64,000 bases of DNA, from NCBI GenBank assembly GCA_036365145.1, contig JAEOAD010000040.1, positions 16,343,501-16,407,500 on the forward strand, read 5' to 3'. This document shows positions 34,282 to 45,977 of this stretch, in pieces; position 1 is the stretch's first letter, and each line of letters opens with the position of its first letter. The notes beneath the pieces are model-generated. The model was not told the origin of the DNA and ran no database searches. It saw nothing but the letters and a program-made list of their open reading frames with translations. The stretch comes from Orientallactaga sibirica (taxonomy: Eukaryota > Chordata > Mammalia > Rodentia > Dipodidae). A program made the translations under genes and the position numbers.

Positions 34282-35395
34282 AGAGGGATTGGAAGTGTAG
34301 ATGAGAAAAACTAACAAGGTAAGAGATTTAAGGGGAAACACAAATGCTGGATCAGCAATATTAGCATAAAAATTGGTGATCGGGGAAATTTTATGATACA
34401 CTTGACAGAAGCCTATAAAATTGAATGGGATGATAAGCGTGTACACCAAACAAATATGAGATTTCGGGCTTGAGTCTTTTATTCAGTAGCTAATTATATT
34501 AGTATCTCTTTCACTACTATAAAGAAATGCCAAAAGCAGGCTACTTGAGAAGAAGTTGGGGGCCGTGGAGATGGCTCAACAAGAGTGCTTGTCACGTCCA
34601 GACTTCAGAGTTCCACAGTGCTCTTTTCCCATCGTCTGGCACTTAGATTCTGTCTCCTCCTCCACTGCGTCCCCTGAGCCCTGCAGGGGATCATGCATGT
34701 GTCCTGCATAGGACTGAGCACTTTCGGTCACTTATTTTTCAGCTCTTCAGACCCATCAGCTCAGATCTCAGCCCTGGTCAGAAAAATCTTTCATCTTCTT
34801 TTTGGCACCAGGAGTCAGTTAATGCCAAGAAACACCACCACTGGTTAAGGGCTGAAAATAAGGGGTTGATCAGGGTTGCCTAGTTTTGATGGACAATTGT
34901 CAAAAGCAATAGGGTTCACGCTGACTCATAGTGGACAAGGCTTAAAGTGTGGACTATTGCATTTAATTTCAAAATGAGAAAATCAGTTCCTGTCTCCTTT
35001 TCAAGGCACACTTACTGTAATAAGGCCAACACACTTCACTGCTCTGGCATTTAAAAGGCGTTCTATTAAATGTCACTTGCCCATGTGGCTCCTGGGCTCA
35101 CATTTCAATGACCTAATGCACTTTGTAATGCTAGTTTCTGAAAAGTCCCACAACACCTCACCCTTAACTATAGGCATGGAATTATTGAAAGCAGTACTAT
35201 AATTAGTCTTGTACCAGCTCTGGCTTTATAGGATGCTATTGGCTGTGATCAGCCTCACTCATAATGATTTGTGGGGTGCCTAAAAGCAAGTTAGAATGGT
35301 TGTAAAGTCACTTAGGAATATAGACTTAGGAACACACTGCTGTATTCATAGGTGGTGTTAAAATTGATCTCCTATGAACCACTGCAAGGTCTCTC
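34282..35395. other. Repeat-poor interval, no gene seen
   Basis: About 1.1 kb. A short B4/ID-like remnant may lie at 34560-34620 (gtggagatggctcaacaaga). Confidence 0.5.
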
Positions 35396-35410
35396 TATAT
35401 TTAAAGTTGA

Positions 35411-35618
35411 ACAAGGCTGGAGAGATGGCTTAGTGGTTAAGGCGTTTGCCTGCAAAGACAAAGGATCCAGGTTTGATTCTCCAGGGCCCACGTAAGCCAG
35501 ATGCACAAGGGGGTGGTATGTGTCTGGAGTTTGTTTGCAGTGGCTGGAGGCCCTGGCGCACCCATTCTCTCTTTCCCTCTTTCTCTCTGTGTCAAATAAG
35601 TAAATAAATAAATAAAAT
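35411..35618 (+). mobile_element. SINE-A
   Basis: Target duplication atatttaaagttgaaca at about 35396-35412 and 35617-35633. Confidence 0.94.
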
Positions 35619-35633
35619 ATTTAAAGTTGAACA

Positions 35634-36570
35634 TACACCTTTCTGTTTGGGGAACATCTGAAATGATGACTCCATGGAAATGGTCAATCTTAGCTCGGAA
35701 AGAGCGAACTAACAATGACAAGATGAGCTGCGAGTGTGGCAGAGCAGCGACTGAGCTACTCTGTGGAGCCGTGGCACTGCCAGGGTCAGTCTGGAAGCAG
35801 GGTGCAACCTGGGTTTCCCGGATAAATGTGTGTGCATGGCTCAACCTCAGAGACTAGACAGGAGTGAAGGATGTCACCAAACCTGGGAATGGGCACGAAA
35901 GCCTTTCAACGCAAGGAACTCAGTTACAGACACTTTTCCTGGATTTTATTATCAGACACTCAACCAATCCCATCGACAGTTAACATTTACCCAGGGTGCA
36001 TAGCAAGAGCTGTTCGCTCTTCAGTATCTCAAAGGTTAAGGTGCGTGCCCGGATGAAATGAGTGCCAGCCAGCATTTGTTGGTGTCTGGATCCTTTCCAA
36101 AAGTCAGTCTGGACTGTTTGGCTTTCCCTGTGTAGCTAGCTCAGATCAGAAACTTGAGAAATGGCGAGGGGCCCAACAGGATTGAGAGAAAACCACTGAG
36201 CTCTGTTTCCAAATTAGATTATACATTTGGCTCGGGAGAGTGGAGATTGATATGAAGGCATTCTCATTATTTAGAGAGATTTGAGGCAAGACCTTTCAAC
36301 ATACCACATAAGTTAACTACTTTTGCTTGTACTATACACCCAACTGTCCAGGAATGCAATTGCTATGTAAATCAGGCAAGGTTGGTTCTTTTTGTTCAAA
36401 GCATGACCAAAAGTTGTCTATTAGGTCAGAAAGTCATCTCCAGTGACATTATTGCCAATCACATGCATCCTGAGCTTGCAGGAATGTCAGGTGATCCTAC
36501 CAGTAGCTACTTTATGAAATTAAACACTTAATATCGAAATTTTACCTCCTGGCATGGTGGTAACCCATTC
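35634..36570. other. No gene seen
   Basis: Nearly 1 kb without recognised elements. Confidence 0.5.
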
Positions 36571-36836
36571 TTTTTGTTTGTTTCTTTTTGAGGCAAGCCC
36601 AACAGACAGGCCATTTTTTATGTGTGTGTGTGGGGGGGGGCAGAGATAGAACTGGTGTACCAGGGCCTCCACCCACTGCAATCAAACTCCAGACGCACGT
36701 GCCTCTTTGTGCACATGTGTGACAGTGCGTGCTTGCATCACTGTGTGTCTGGCTTACGTGGGACCTGGAAAGTCAACTATGAATCCTTAGGCTTCCCAGG
36801 CAAGTTGCCTTAACCACTAAGCCATCTCCCTAGCCT
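36571..36836 (-). mobile_element. SINE-B/C with extra 3' segment
   Basis: Body at about 36640-36836, preceded by tttgaggcaagcccaacaga caggcc, a segment also found beside the SINE at 62142. Tail replaced by (TG)n and a G-run. Confidence 0.8.
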
Positions 36837-38377
36837 GTAACTATTCTTTACTGAAATACATTTTTATTAAAATTGTTTTAGTTAGGCTATATCTATTGTT
36901 AATACTACATGTTTGTGTATTGTATTAACCCTAAATTTTATTTCAGAATATCCAGAATAAAATCTTTGGTATCTAAGAGGCACAGAGTATAATAGGGTTA
37001 AGAAAACTATTCATTTCATCCAACTTGCTCATTCTACAGTGAAACTGCAATTCGGAAATGAAAAGTAACTTGCTCAAGGTCACAAAGCGAGCTAACGACC
37101 AGGGGTAACCAGAAGGGACCTGGACATGTAGTATTCCTTACAAAGCATGGCCCGACTTCAAAAAGGCACTGACAAGATACACAAAGATGGAGAAACTCAC
37201 ACCTCACCATGAGCTGAGGATCACGGGACTCAAGGAGTGGGCACAGAGAGGAGTCTTTCCACCTCTCCCCCAAGCACAAAGGGGCAAGATGCATAGAGAA
37301 GTGGGTTTTTGTTTTATCCACTTGGAAAGCCTCAGATGGTGACCAGGACACTGAGTTTAAATAAATGGAGCTGCGACCAAATTCAAAAGTGCTTCTCCAA
37401 AAGAAACATGGCAAAGACAGTCAATGGTGTGGGCCACGTGTAAGGCTGGCTTGAGAGTGAGAAAAGAAAAGAAAATGAGAAGGAACATTATCTTGAGAAA
37501 TCCACAGGCCACCCTTCCCACGACTGTGCACTCTCAACAGCACTTCCCAGTACAGCAGTCATGGACATCATTAGCTCCATTTCAATGTGGCCCTAAGTTC
37601 GGGTGGGACTTTACCCAGATGGAGTTCATAGGAGGTCTGCATTTACAAGGCACCGGATGAGTAGGTGAAGGGAGGGTCTCAGGTAAGTTTTGTATTTAGC
37701 ACACACTGAACCAGTCTGAAACCTTCCTAGCTATGAGATAAACATGAGGTAATTAACACAGACCCCCAAAGCTGATCAGATCACTGCTCTACAGAAAACC
37801 CTCCCCACTCCATAGCGTTGACATTCAGTACTCCACTAACCCAAAGTGGGCACCCAGGAAGCAGAAACAGACAAGCAAACCAACTCATTCTATTCTTTTA
37901 AATTCTCTTCTGCGCTTAGCCTGAAGTCAGGGCCATCTTTGAAACCTTCACAGACCTTTAAAATGCCCAACTTTGATTTCAGACAGCTGAACGCTATTGC
38001 TAAGGATCAAGGCGTTCACGGTCAGTCTGTAAACTAAAAGGAGCCATTCTTCCTTTGGGATTCAGCACCTAGAGCTGCTGTCAAGGAGTCTAGGGCATCA
38101 GAACTGAAGTCCTGGACCTTTGTGCAAATGAATATGATCCTAAATGCCTATGCAATTGTTTTTATGAAATTAAGGGAATTTGTGCCTATAAAATAAAATA
38201 AAACTGCAGTGTACCTAGAGTTACAAATGCACTAAGCCAAAGCATTTAACTCTGTGTGTGTAGGGGGTGGGGATACACAGAATGGTCTTTTCACGGCATC
38301 TTAAGTGAGATCGAAGGTAGGCACCGAAGTAGATGGCTGTTTCGATGGACCACGGCTAACGAACGTGACTGGTGGTT
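36837..38377 (-). other. SPATA18: SPATA18 3' UTR and downstream DNA, end not resolved
   Basis: The sequence following the stop on the minus strand is mostly free of young repeats. I could not identify a convincing polyadenylation site: a CATAAA variant lies near 38165 and an AATAAA on the minus strand near 36863. An old MIR remnant sits at 37015-37110. An open frame at 37034-37414 has no family resemblance and overlaps the MIR, so I do not call it a gene. Confidence 0.45.
37015..37110 (+). mobile_element. MIR remnant
   Basis: aagtaacttgctcaaggtca caaagcgagctaacg resembles the MIR core. Confidence 0.7.
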
Positions 38378-38385
38378 TTAAAACC
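38378..38385 (-). CDS. SPATA18: SPATA18 terminal coding piece (ends Arg-Phe-stop)
   Basis: Acceptor ctttttctccccag is followed by GG TTT TAA. Joined to the last base of the preceding exon this reads Arg-Phe-stop, giving the ending RCSLPRF, which agrees with the human C terminus I remember. Only eight coding bases including the stop are in this exon; the rest is 3' UTR. The strong pyrimidine tract, correct phase and conserved ending support it over a nearer candidate at 38544. Confidence 0.8.
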
Positions 38386-38675
38386 CTGGGGAGAAAAAGA
38401 CATAGTTCATTACAATGGTCACTTGCTTAGATTTTCTTTGGAAGTGTGTACATGGAAAAGGGGTGACCCTTTTGGGTGTACAGCAGTTGGACATCTCCAC
38501 TGGAGACACCTCCTACCTCACCCAGGAGACCCCCCGTGGGTACCCTCAGTGAGAGGGGTCACCCATGAATGGAGTGAGGTGGAGGGGAAAGTTAGGTACT
38601 CCCCGAGAAGGCACACAACACTAAAGAGGATATCTCAACAGAGAAAACTCGCTGCGTCTTAATGGTCCCACTTAC

Positions 38676-38721
38676 TTGGCAATGAACATCTTATTGGGGA
38701 AGGACTTCGACTCCGAGATAT
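38676..38721 (-). CDS. SPATA18: SPATA18 exon: penultimate, RS-rich tail
   Basis: 46 nt: 15 codons [15 protein letters not shown] plus the first base of an Arg codon. The acceptor ctctcttgtgcttccag is strong and the donor is a perfect GTAAGT. RSRSPSPIRC near the C terminus is a signature of SPATA18. If the following 290-bp intron were retained, the protein would end SKWDH and stop; the conserved ending needs the next exon. The intron before this exon is about 4.2 kb and carries several SINEs (38814-38971, 39255-39516, 40216-40373, 41055-41298, 41512-41812, 42250-42416). Confidence 0.92.
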
Positions 38722-38813
38722 CTGGAAGCACAAGAGAGCAGCAACGTGAAGGGCACGGTAGCCGGAGCTCAAAGGAGGAGCTTTTGACATGTTTCTTAAA
38801 ACCAGCTGGTTAG

Positions 38814-38971
38814 AGCCGGGCATGGTGGCGCACGCCTTTAATCCCGGCACTCAGGGGGCAGAGGTAGGAGGAATACGGTGAGTTCGAGGCCAGCCTGAGA
38901 CTACACAGTGAATTCCAGGTCAGCCTGGGCTAGAGCGAGACCCTACCTCAAAAAAAATAAATAAATAATAA
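38814..38971 (+). mobile_element. B1-like SINE in SPATA18 intron
   Basis: agccgggcatggtggcgcac start; ends cctacctcaaaaaaaataaa. Antisense to the gene. Confidence 0.94.
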
Positions 38972-39254
38972 ATAAACTAGCTTGTTAGTGCTCTCAGACA
39001 CTTTACAACTATGATGATTTCTACCCCCACACACCAAGGGTGAACGATGTCACTCTTCTGATTCCTTTTGAAGTAGATGGGTACTTGATTTGGTTTAAAC
39101 AACATTATTATTTGGGAGTTTAATCCAATGGCCTAAGAGCAGCTATACTGAACCCAAAGCTTTCCAGAAAATACTATTTTAATGGAGTTAACTAATAACC
39201 CCTAAAATAACTATATGAGCTCTGGAAAACCCTTTATAAAAGTTCCCATGCATC

Positions 39255-39516
39255 TGGGCTGGAGAGATGGCTTAGCGGTTAAGGCGCCTGCCTCCTAAGC
39301 CTAAGAACGCTGGTTCCAATCTCCAGGTCCCACCTTTAGCCAGATGCAAAGTGACACAAGGGCGCAATGGCACACTTGACCACAAGGGGGCGCACACATC
39401 TGGATTTCGTTCACAGCAGCTGAGAGGCTGCTGGCGCACCCATCTCCATCTGTCTTCCTCTCCCTCTCTCTCTGTCTCTCTCTGTGTCTCTCTCCAAAAA
39501 AAAAATAAAAATAAAT
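39255..39516 (+). mobile_element. SINE-B, single B box, in SPATA18 intron
   Basis: Perfect 17-bp target duplication aaaagttcccatgcatc at 39238-39254 and 39517-39533. Confidence 0.95.
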
Positions 39517-39533
39517 AAAAGTTCCCATGCATC

Positions 39534-40215
39534 CAAAACCTTGCCCTATTAAGGGAAGGTCTTGATCAGCCAGAAAAAGAGTCATTTTTCAAATCTCATC
39601 TTGATCACACTGTGACCTCCAATCTGATGCCAGCTACAAAGCCCCATTCCTATCCTGAGCTTTCTAACGTGTTAGATAAACAGATACTAAGTCAAGATCT
39701 GTGTGGATGAATCAAGGCCTTAAACAAGCCAAAAAGACAGACCAACTGAAAATAATTACATTTCATTTTGCAGGTGCCCAGCGTTGTTGTAAGGAGAGAG
39801 GCTGACAGAGTGAGGGGGAAGCTGGTGCAGTGTTGTCTTTGAGAATGTATTTCAGGTCTCTGTCTAAAGTTTAAGTTACTTTGTTCTCCCCAAGCACAGA
39901 GGATGAAAATAAGAAGGGGTGGGGGTGTTCAGATGTGTCTCAGGGCTCATCACAGGGGACAGTGACTTTGGATAAAGCTTCTGACGACAGTCCAGTGTGT
40001 GAGTCTGCCACAGCTGGAGAGTGGGAAATGTCCGACTTTTTCATATGATAGACCATCTCGTCTTGGCATAGGGAGACCCATGGTTCCTCCAGCCTAATGC
40101 ACCCAACATTCCCGATGTACTCACCAGTCCTTTGGCTTGTCCCTACTGGAAATACTTATTCATGAATATGGATAATCAAGTTGATTAAAACCCCAAGGGG
40201 AAAAAAAAAAAGTTT
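39534..40215. other. SPATA18 intron, nothing else seen
   Basis: Unique-looking intronic DNA. Confidence 0.5.
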
Positions 40216-40373
40216 TTGGTAGGCGTGGTGGCGCACGCCTTTAATCCCAGCACTCGGGAGGCAGAGGTAGAAGGACCGCCATGAGTTCGAGGCCACCCTG
40301 AGACTACATAGTGAATTCCAGGTCAGCCTGGGCTACAGTGAGACCCTACCTCGAAAAACAAACAACAAAAATA
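40216..40373 (+). mobile_element. B1-like SINE in SPATA18 intron
   Basis: gtaggcgtggtggcgcacgc start; ends acctcgaaaaacaaacaac. Confidence 0.94.
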
Positions 40374-41054
40374 CTCCAAGAGCAAACAGACTGTGTCCAA
40401 TGTGTGCCTTTTCCCACTTCCCCACATTTCTCAGGCTGTTAAAATTCCATCCATTCTAAAAGGCCACCGGGCCTCTGTCAGTGGCTTTGTCACCTACATG
40501 GCTTTGACCTTTTATTGGCTATATCATACTGTATCATATTTTGGACATTGTGCCTTACAGACTGCATCGTGATCATCCAATTAATTTGTTCAAATGACAC
40601 TAATCTTCCTATATGGAGACCGTTAGAACACATGTGGTCACTTTACAAGCCCCTCCCCCCAGCTGCCCAAGACCAAGGCCAAGTGGACAAGTCTAGACCC
40701 TCTACTGCCCGAGCTGAGGCAACTTGAACTTTACTCTCTTATCTGTGTGTCTTCCTTGCCTCACACCAACCCCCCTGCTTGGGGCAACAGCAGAACAGCC
40801 CCATGGCCAGTGAAACTCAGGGCCACATGGAATCTTATGTAGCGGCTTTGTCATATGGAATAGAACTTCACCCCTACCCCCAAAAACAATTGTTTAAAAA
40901 GCAAGACATTTCCTTTGTTCTTTGAAAGTCAAAGCCCCTCTCTTGCTTTGGTGACCCTGTCACGCTCTTCCACGACAACCTAACCACCCTTCTCTAATAA
41001 GCCTTGTCCCCAAAAAGGAAATCGATTTCAGTGCTTCTACCAAAATGGCTTTTT
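40374..41054. other. SPATA18 intron, nothing else seen
   Basis: Unique-looking; a 70-codon plus-strand frame is unsupported. Confidence 0.5.
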
Positions 41055-41298
41055 AAAGTTTTTTTCTTTTTTTGTTTATTTTTATTTATTTATTTGAGAG
41101 TGACAGATACAGAAAAATGTAGAGAGAGAGAGAAAGAGAGAAAGAGAATGGGTGCACTAGGGCCTCCAGCCACTACAAATGAACTCCAGATGCATGCAGC
41201 ACCTTGTGCTTACGTGGGTACTGGGGAATTGAGCCTTGAACCGGGGTCCTTAGGCTTCACAGACAAGCACTTAACCACTAAACAATCTCTCCAGCCCC
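41055..41298 (-). mobile_element. SINE-A in SPATA18 intron
   Basis: Target copies aaaatggctttttaa and caaatggccttttaa. Confidence 0.92.
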
Positions 41299-41511
41299 CA
41301 AATGGCCTTTTAAGTCAATCTTAGTATGATTACTTTTACAGGGACCCATTTTAGGGAAAAGACTATGCTTATTTTTGTGTCCCTCCCCATATGTGACATT
41401 TACCCCATTCAGAAGAAAGTATGTTTGAGAGAGGAGCCTGCTGGAGAAACAGTGGGTGCTAGCTAAGTTCATGAGGAAGGTGGGTCTCATCACCTGCAGG
41501 GCTGTTTTGTT

Positions 41512-41568
41512 TAGTTTATCTATTATTTATTTATTTATTATTTATCTATTATTTAGTTTATCATCGAT

Positions 41569-41623
<55 letters not shown>

Positions 41624-41812
41624 CCTATCTATCAATGAGACTGACAGAGTGAGTCTGGGTGCATTAGGGCCTCCTGCCACTGCAAACGAACTCCAGATGC
41701 ATGTGCCACTTTGTGCATCTGGCTTTACATGGGTACTGGGGAAATCAAACCCCAGGTTGTCAGGTTTTGAACGCAAGCGTCTTTAACCACTGAGCAATCT
41801 CTCCACTCCCTA
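41512..41812 (-). mobile_element. SINE-A with (ATCT)n tail
   Basis: (TCTA)n at 41570-41633 forms part of its tail. Confidence 0.92.
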
Positions 41813-42249
41813 GGCTCCGTTTAGTAGAGGAGGCCCTGGCCCTTCAGGACCACAATGCACTTGCCACAGACTACCTGGGAAAATGGGAACATCCCCAGAT
41901 GTGTTTCTCCTTCACTTCAAACACATGAAGACTGTAACAGCCTCCGGGTGGGTAGAACTAGCCTGAGGTCCCATTCCCCCGCAAAGAAACTGACTGAGGC
42001 CTTAGGACCCCACCGTGAATTCTAGTAGCCACACTGAGGAGAATGGGGGTGGGGCGATGGGCTATAAGAGTACATTTTATAATAAATAAATTTTTTTAAA
42101 AAGACTTTTCATTTGAAGAAATAAAAGATTGATAGCCTGTCTTAGTCCAGCCCCAAATTCAATAGGCACTCATTAAATGTTGTTCACTAAATGGACCATG
42201 GCCAGTTGTCGTGATGTTTTCAGGGTTACAATCTCCAGTTTACAGAAAG
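41813..42249. other. SPATA18 intron, nothing else seen
   Basis: No recognised repeat. Confidence 0.5.
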
Positions 42250-42416
42250 TGGTTTTTGGTTTTTTTTTTGGGGGGGGCGGTTAAGATAGGGTCTCACTCT
42301 AGCCCAAGCTGACCTGGAATTCACTATGTACTCTCAGGGTAGCCTCAAACTCATGGCGATCCTCCTACCTCTGCTGAGTGCTGGGGTGAAAGGCGTGTGC
42401 CACCATACCAGGCTAA
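42250..42416 (-). mobile_element. B1-like SINE in SPATA18 intron
   Basis: Poly-T with G-run, aagatagggtctcactctag ... caccataccaggct. Sense to the gene. Confidence 0.92.
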
Positions 42417-42938
42417 AAAGTGTTGTTATTTTTTCATTTGAATTTAAGGTTAGTAATCTTTCCAAGAACTAACACACAAAGAAACTAATCTTATTTTTCC
42501 TCCTTGGAAGTTTAACATCTTGATTGGCCTTTGTAAAGTATTTGAACCAGACCATTTATACAACTTCTCCAAACTCATACAGTAAGGAACCAGGGATTTG
42601 TGCCCTGATCAGGTGACTAAATACCCCATTATGTAAGCATCGGATCTCTAAACCCTGCTTCATCCAAAATAAAAATAGAACTATGATGTAAGTCATATTA
42701 TTCATTGAAATAACTGAGTAGAAAACTTTAAAGAAAGCCACATCTGTTTCCCACTTTCTAGAAGGGTGAACTTCTTAGCCCATGGTAGTATAAAAATCAC
42801 TTTGGGATTCATGTCTAGAAATATGTTTTCTCTCTCTAACTTTAGACTTATACGTATGCTCTTTATAAATGACTGCTAAACCAAAGAAAGGATCAATCAT
42901 GGGAGATTTTATGTAAAAATAATCAAACAGATACATAC
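42417..42938. other. SPATA18 intron just 3' of exon 42939-43022
   Basis: Unique-looking, no repeat recognised. Confidence 0.5.
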
Positions 42939-43022
42939 CGTACTTATCCCAATGCGGCCACGGGGGCAAATTGGACTTAAACTCCTGCTGCGACAGCGAG
43001 CTACAGGCCGCATCGTATTCCA
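42939..43022 (-). CDS. SPATA18: SPATA18 exon: RS-rich tail
   Basis: 84 nt, phase 0 at both ends, 28 codons. The acceptor is a T-rich tract ending in ctttttaag, and the donor is GTATGT. The product is [20 protein letters not shown] followed by RGRIGIST, recognisable as the C-terminal RS-rich tail of SPATA18. A longer open frame in another phase (starting [13 protein letters not shown]) reads across the same bases and into the intron; it is a shadow, since only the WNTMRP frame joins the flanking exons. Confidence 0.93.
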
Positions 43023-43773
43023 CTTAAAAAGAAAAAAGAAAAGAAAATGAAACAGTAAAGGGTGAGTGAAACATGACATAGATTAAGTCAACATGCACAG
43101 CCCATCAGACGAGAGGTTCTACTGATCAGATTACACTTTCCCCTGAATGGTCACCAGCGTTAATTACACTCCCTTGCTCCCTGTAGCCACCTACAATTTG
43201 GTAATGACGTCTCAGGTAAAATCCCATTATAGTGAGCATGGGTATATGCAAATTCGGGTGTTAGTAGAATTTATGAGTAAGGTGTAAGAAATCACATTTG
43301 AGTTTGCAAATGTTCTCTGTAAGCTCCCTATGGGCAGTGACTCATGACGTGTAGTCACTATTAAATCTTCCAACACCTGAGCGCAGTGCAAGGTTACAGA
43401 TAACTGTAAAATAAAGATGATTGAATGCGATGAAATGTGACCTCTGCCGACCTCTAAGAAGAGTATATGTCAAAGCCATAAACGACATACGTGGTGCATG
43501 CTGTTTTATCACGTATCAATATCTCGATGAAACAGTCTGATAAAAGAAAATTAGATTCACTGAAAGGAGATTTTATAAGTAAAATACTGGTTGAAAGTCA
43601 ACCCCCCAATCAACTTGTCTTTTCCAAATTCTTCTCAGAGCATTATCATTTTGATTTGGGGCTTAATCTTGGGCAAAGGTTGGTGTTTGATGGGAGACAA
43701 GTCCTCTCCCACCTTCTGAACAGCACTGCATTAGGGACAGTTGCTTAAGGGAGAGTAATTATTGTAGAGCAAG
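43023..43773. other. SPATA18 intron, nothing else seen
   Basis: Begins with the acceptor tract; an 85-codon plus-strand frame (43491-43748) is unsupported. Confidence 0.5.
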
Positions 43774-43926
43774 AGGCATGTGTTGTTTGTCTGTTTGTTT
43801 TGTTTTGTCTTGTTTGTTCCAAGCAGGGGTCTCACTCTAGGCCAGGCTGACCTCAAACTCATGGCAATCCACCTACCTCAGTCTCCCAAGCGCTGCGATT
43901 AAAGGCGTGCGCCACCATGCCCAGCA
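43774..43926 (-). mobile_element. B1-like SINE in SPATA18 intron
   Basis: (TGTTT)n tail, ggggtctcactctaggccag ... caccatgcccagca. Confidence 0.92.
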
Positions 43927-44335
43927 GCATACATGTTTTGATAAGAATATGCATTATAGAGCACATAATTGTTGTCTGATGGGCAAAATCCAATTTCAAC
44001 GGGCTCAACTTTCATAGCATAAAGCATTGTATGGAGATGGTATTCATTATAATGGGATTTTTGAAGCTACAAAACTGAATATCCTAGGCTCTGTGAGAAC
44101 AAATGACTCCTCCACTAAACATGGCCACAAAACACTTCCCTCCTTGTCCAGTTCAAAGAGAACAAGGACAAAAAAAAACAAAAAACGGCATCTCGGCTTT
44201 GCTCTGTGGAACCAAGGGGTTTCCTTCAGGCCTCACCCCACCTCTGTCTAGGAAGAACAGAGGTCACATATTATAGCAGAGCAACTATGCATATCCAAGC
44301 ACCTGGGGCCTCCAACCCCATCATGGAAACCCACT

Positions 44336-44340
<5 letters not shown>
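43927..44340. other. SPATA18 intron, nothing else seen
   Basis: Unique-looking up to the polypyrimidine tract. Confidence 0.5.
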
Positions 44341-44387
<47 letters not shown>

Positions 44388-44810
44388 CTTCCCCCTCCCT
44401 CCCTCTTGTCCTCTTCCTCTCTCTCCCTTCCCCTCTCCATCCCTTCTTCTTCTTCTTCTTCTTTCTTCTTCTTCTTCTTCTTCTTCTTCTTCTTCTTCTT
44501 CTTCTCTCTTACCATATATATATCTTCTTCTTTCCCTCTCTCTCTCTCACTCTCTTCCTATATATCCCTTCCCCTCTTTCCCCTCCCTCCTCCTCTTCCT
44601 CCTCTCCTCCTCCTCTCCTCCCCTTCCCTTTCCTTCTCTCTCTCTTATTCTTCTTCTTCTTCTTCTTCTTCTTCTTCTTCTTCTTCTTCTTCTTCGTCCT
44701 TCTTCTTCTCCCTTCTTCTCTCTTCTCTTCTCTTCTTCTTCTCTCTTCTCTCTCTCTCTCTTCTCTCTCTTCCTCTCTCCTTCCTCTCTTTTCTCTCTCC
44801 CCTCTCTCAT
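44341..44810 (+). repeat. (CT)n/(CTT)n/(CTC)n polypyrimidine tract
   Basis: About 470 bp, almost only C and T, with two short TATATA islands and two long (CTT)n blocks. It lies in the SPATA18 intron between exons 45543-45666 and 42939-43022, so the transcript carries the purine strand. The 355-codon plus-strand frame across it is repeat-born. Confidence 0.95.
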
Positions 44811-45239
44811 AGTGAAGCCTCCCTTGGAAACTGTTAAACTACTCAACATGGTTAAAACCATCTATCACCTACAGATACAGGAGGGCGACCTTCTAAAACC
44901 TAATGGCTCCTTCTTCCCTACCTCCTCTACCCCATTTTCTCCATCCCTCCCCTTCCCTGCACATCATACGAAGGAGAGAAAAACAGAACATATATGTAGG
45001 TTCCCAAAATGGATAGTTATCAGGAAAACACGGGTAAACTATTTCCTGAAAGTTCATCAGTCCCTTTGCAATGTTTCAAGCCATAGAAAGTCTCCAACAA
45101 GCTTCAAAGGTTATACCCTGGAAATATCAAATTATCTTTCAGATAGAGAAGATAACTGTGTCCAGCTCCATCATACAGACAGAGCAACAGACAAAGAAAT
45201 TGCTGCTGGTAAATTACAAAACAATTTTTTTTTTAAAGC
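44811..45239. other. SPATA18 intron, nothing else seen
   Basis: No recognised repeat. Confidence 0.5.
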
Positions 45240-45396
45240 TGTGTTTATCGGACATGGTGGCACACGCCTTTAATCCCAGCACTTGGGAGGCAGAAGTAGA
45301 GGATCGCTGTGAGTTTGAGGCCACCCTGAGATTACATAGTGAATTCCAGGTCAGTCTGGGCTACAGTGAGACTGTGCCTCAAAAAAAAAAAAAAAT
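45240..45396 (+). mobile_element. B1-like SINE in SPATA18 intron
   Basis: atcggacatggtggcacacg start; poly-A at 45381-45395. Confidence 0.93.
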
Positions 45397-45542
45397 GCTG
45401 TTTTTCCTTCTCCTTTGCATGAAATCTTATCAACTTTTTTTTTAAGTCAATTTTCTTTTATAGTATCTTTGGGTTTATAAATGTTCTCGAACTTGTGAAT
45501 CAAACACTGGGGATGAATTGTCACTATGCAAGGCCACCGTAC

Positions 45543-45666
45543 AAAAGCCCCTCTCTTGGTGACAGCTTCTCCCTTCATAATGACACAGTCATTCTCCATA
45601 AGAGCAGGCCACACGTGATACAAGACCAAGGGAGCAGTGAAATCCGAGTCATAGCTGCGGCGGTAC
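45543..45666 (-). CDS. SPATA18: SPATA18 exon: conserved C-terminal domain
   Basis: 124 nt. The acceptor cattccctccag is followed by G, completing the Lys codon; 41 codons follow, [20 protein letters not shown] then [20 protein letters not shown] and F, ending in phase 0 at donor GTACGG. The sequence matches the family without gaps. An open frame on the opposite strand over the same interval is a shadow. The following intron (about 2.5 kb) contains a B1 and a 470-bp polypurine tract on the sense strand. Confidence 0.95.
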
Positions 45667-45834
45667 CTGGAGGGAATGCACAACACAAGAAAAAGAAGGT
45701 GAGTGCTCTGTTTTTTCAGGGCTGGCATCCATACCCAGAACCTAGGTGCTTAGGTAAGTACTCCCTGCTGAGCTACATCCTTAGTCTGATAAACACTAAG
45801 GTAGCATAGCTAGGGGAAGCCCGCTTCACTTATT

Positions 45835-45977
45835 CTTTTCAAGGTAGGGTCTCACTCTAGCCCAGGCTGATCTGGAATTCACTCTGTAGTCTCAGGGTGG
45901 CCTCGAACTCACAGCAATCCTCCTACCTCTGTCACCCGAGTGCTGGGATTAAAGGCATGCACCACCATGCTCGGCTT
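45835..45977 (-). mobile_element. B1-like SINE in SPATA18 intron
   Basis: ttcaaggtagggtctcactc ... caccatgctcggctt. Confidence 0.93.

Noticed and set aside
38534..38553. Alternative SPATA18 last acceptor (ctctcactgag|GGTACC)
   Set aside because: In phase and preceded by a possible branch site, but it would give a long non-conserved ending. The acceptor at 38386 has a better pyrimidine tract and yields the conserved Arg-Phe-stop.
42775..43023. 82-codon minus-strand frame beginning [13 protein letters not shown]
   Set aside because: Out-of-phase shadow of the SPATA18 exon 42939-43022 extended into its intron.
44206..45273. 355-codon open frame on the plus strand
   Set aside because: Most of it is the Ser/Leu/Phe-rich translation of the polypyrimidine tract; it lies antisense in a SPATA18 intron.
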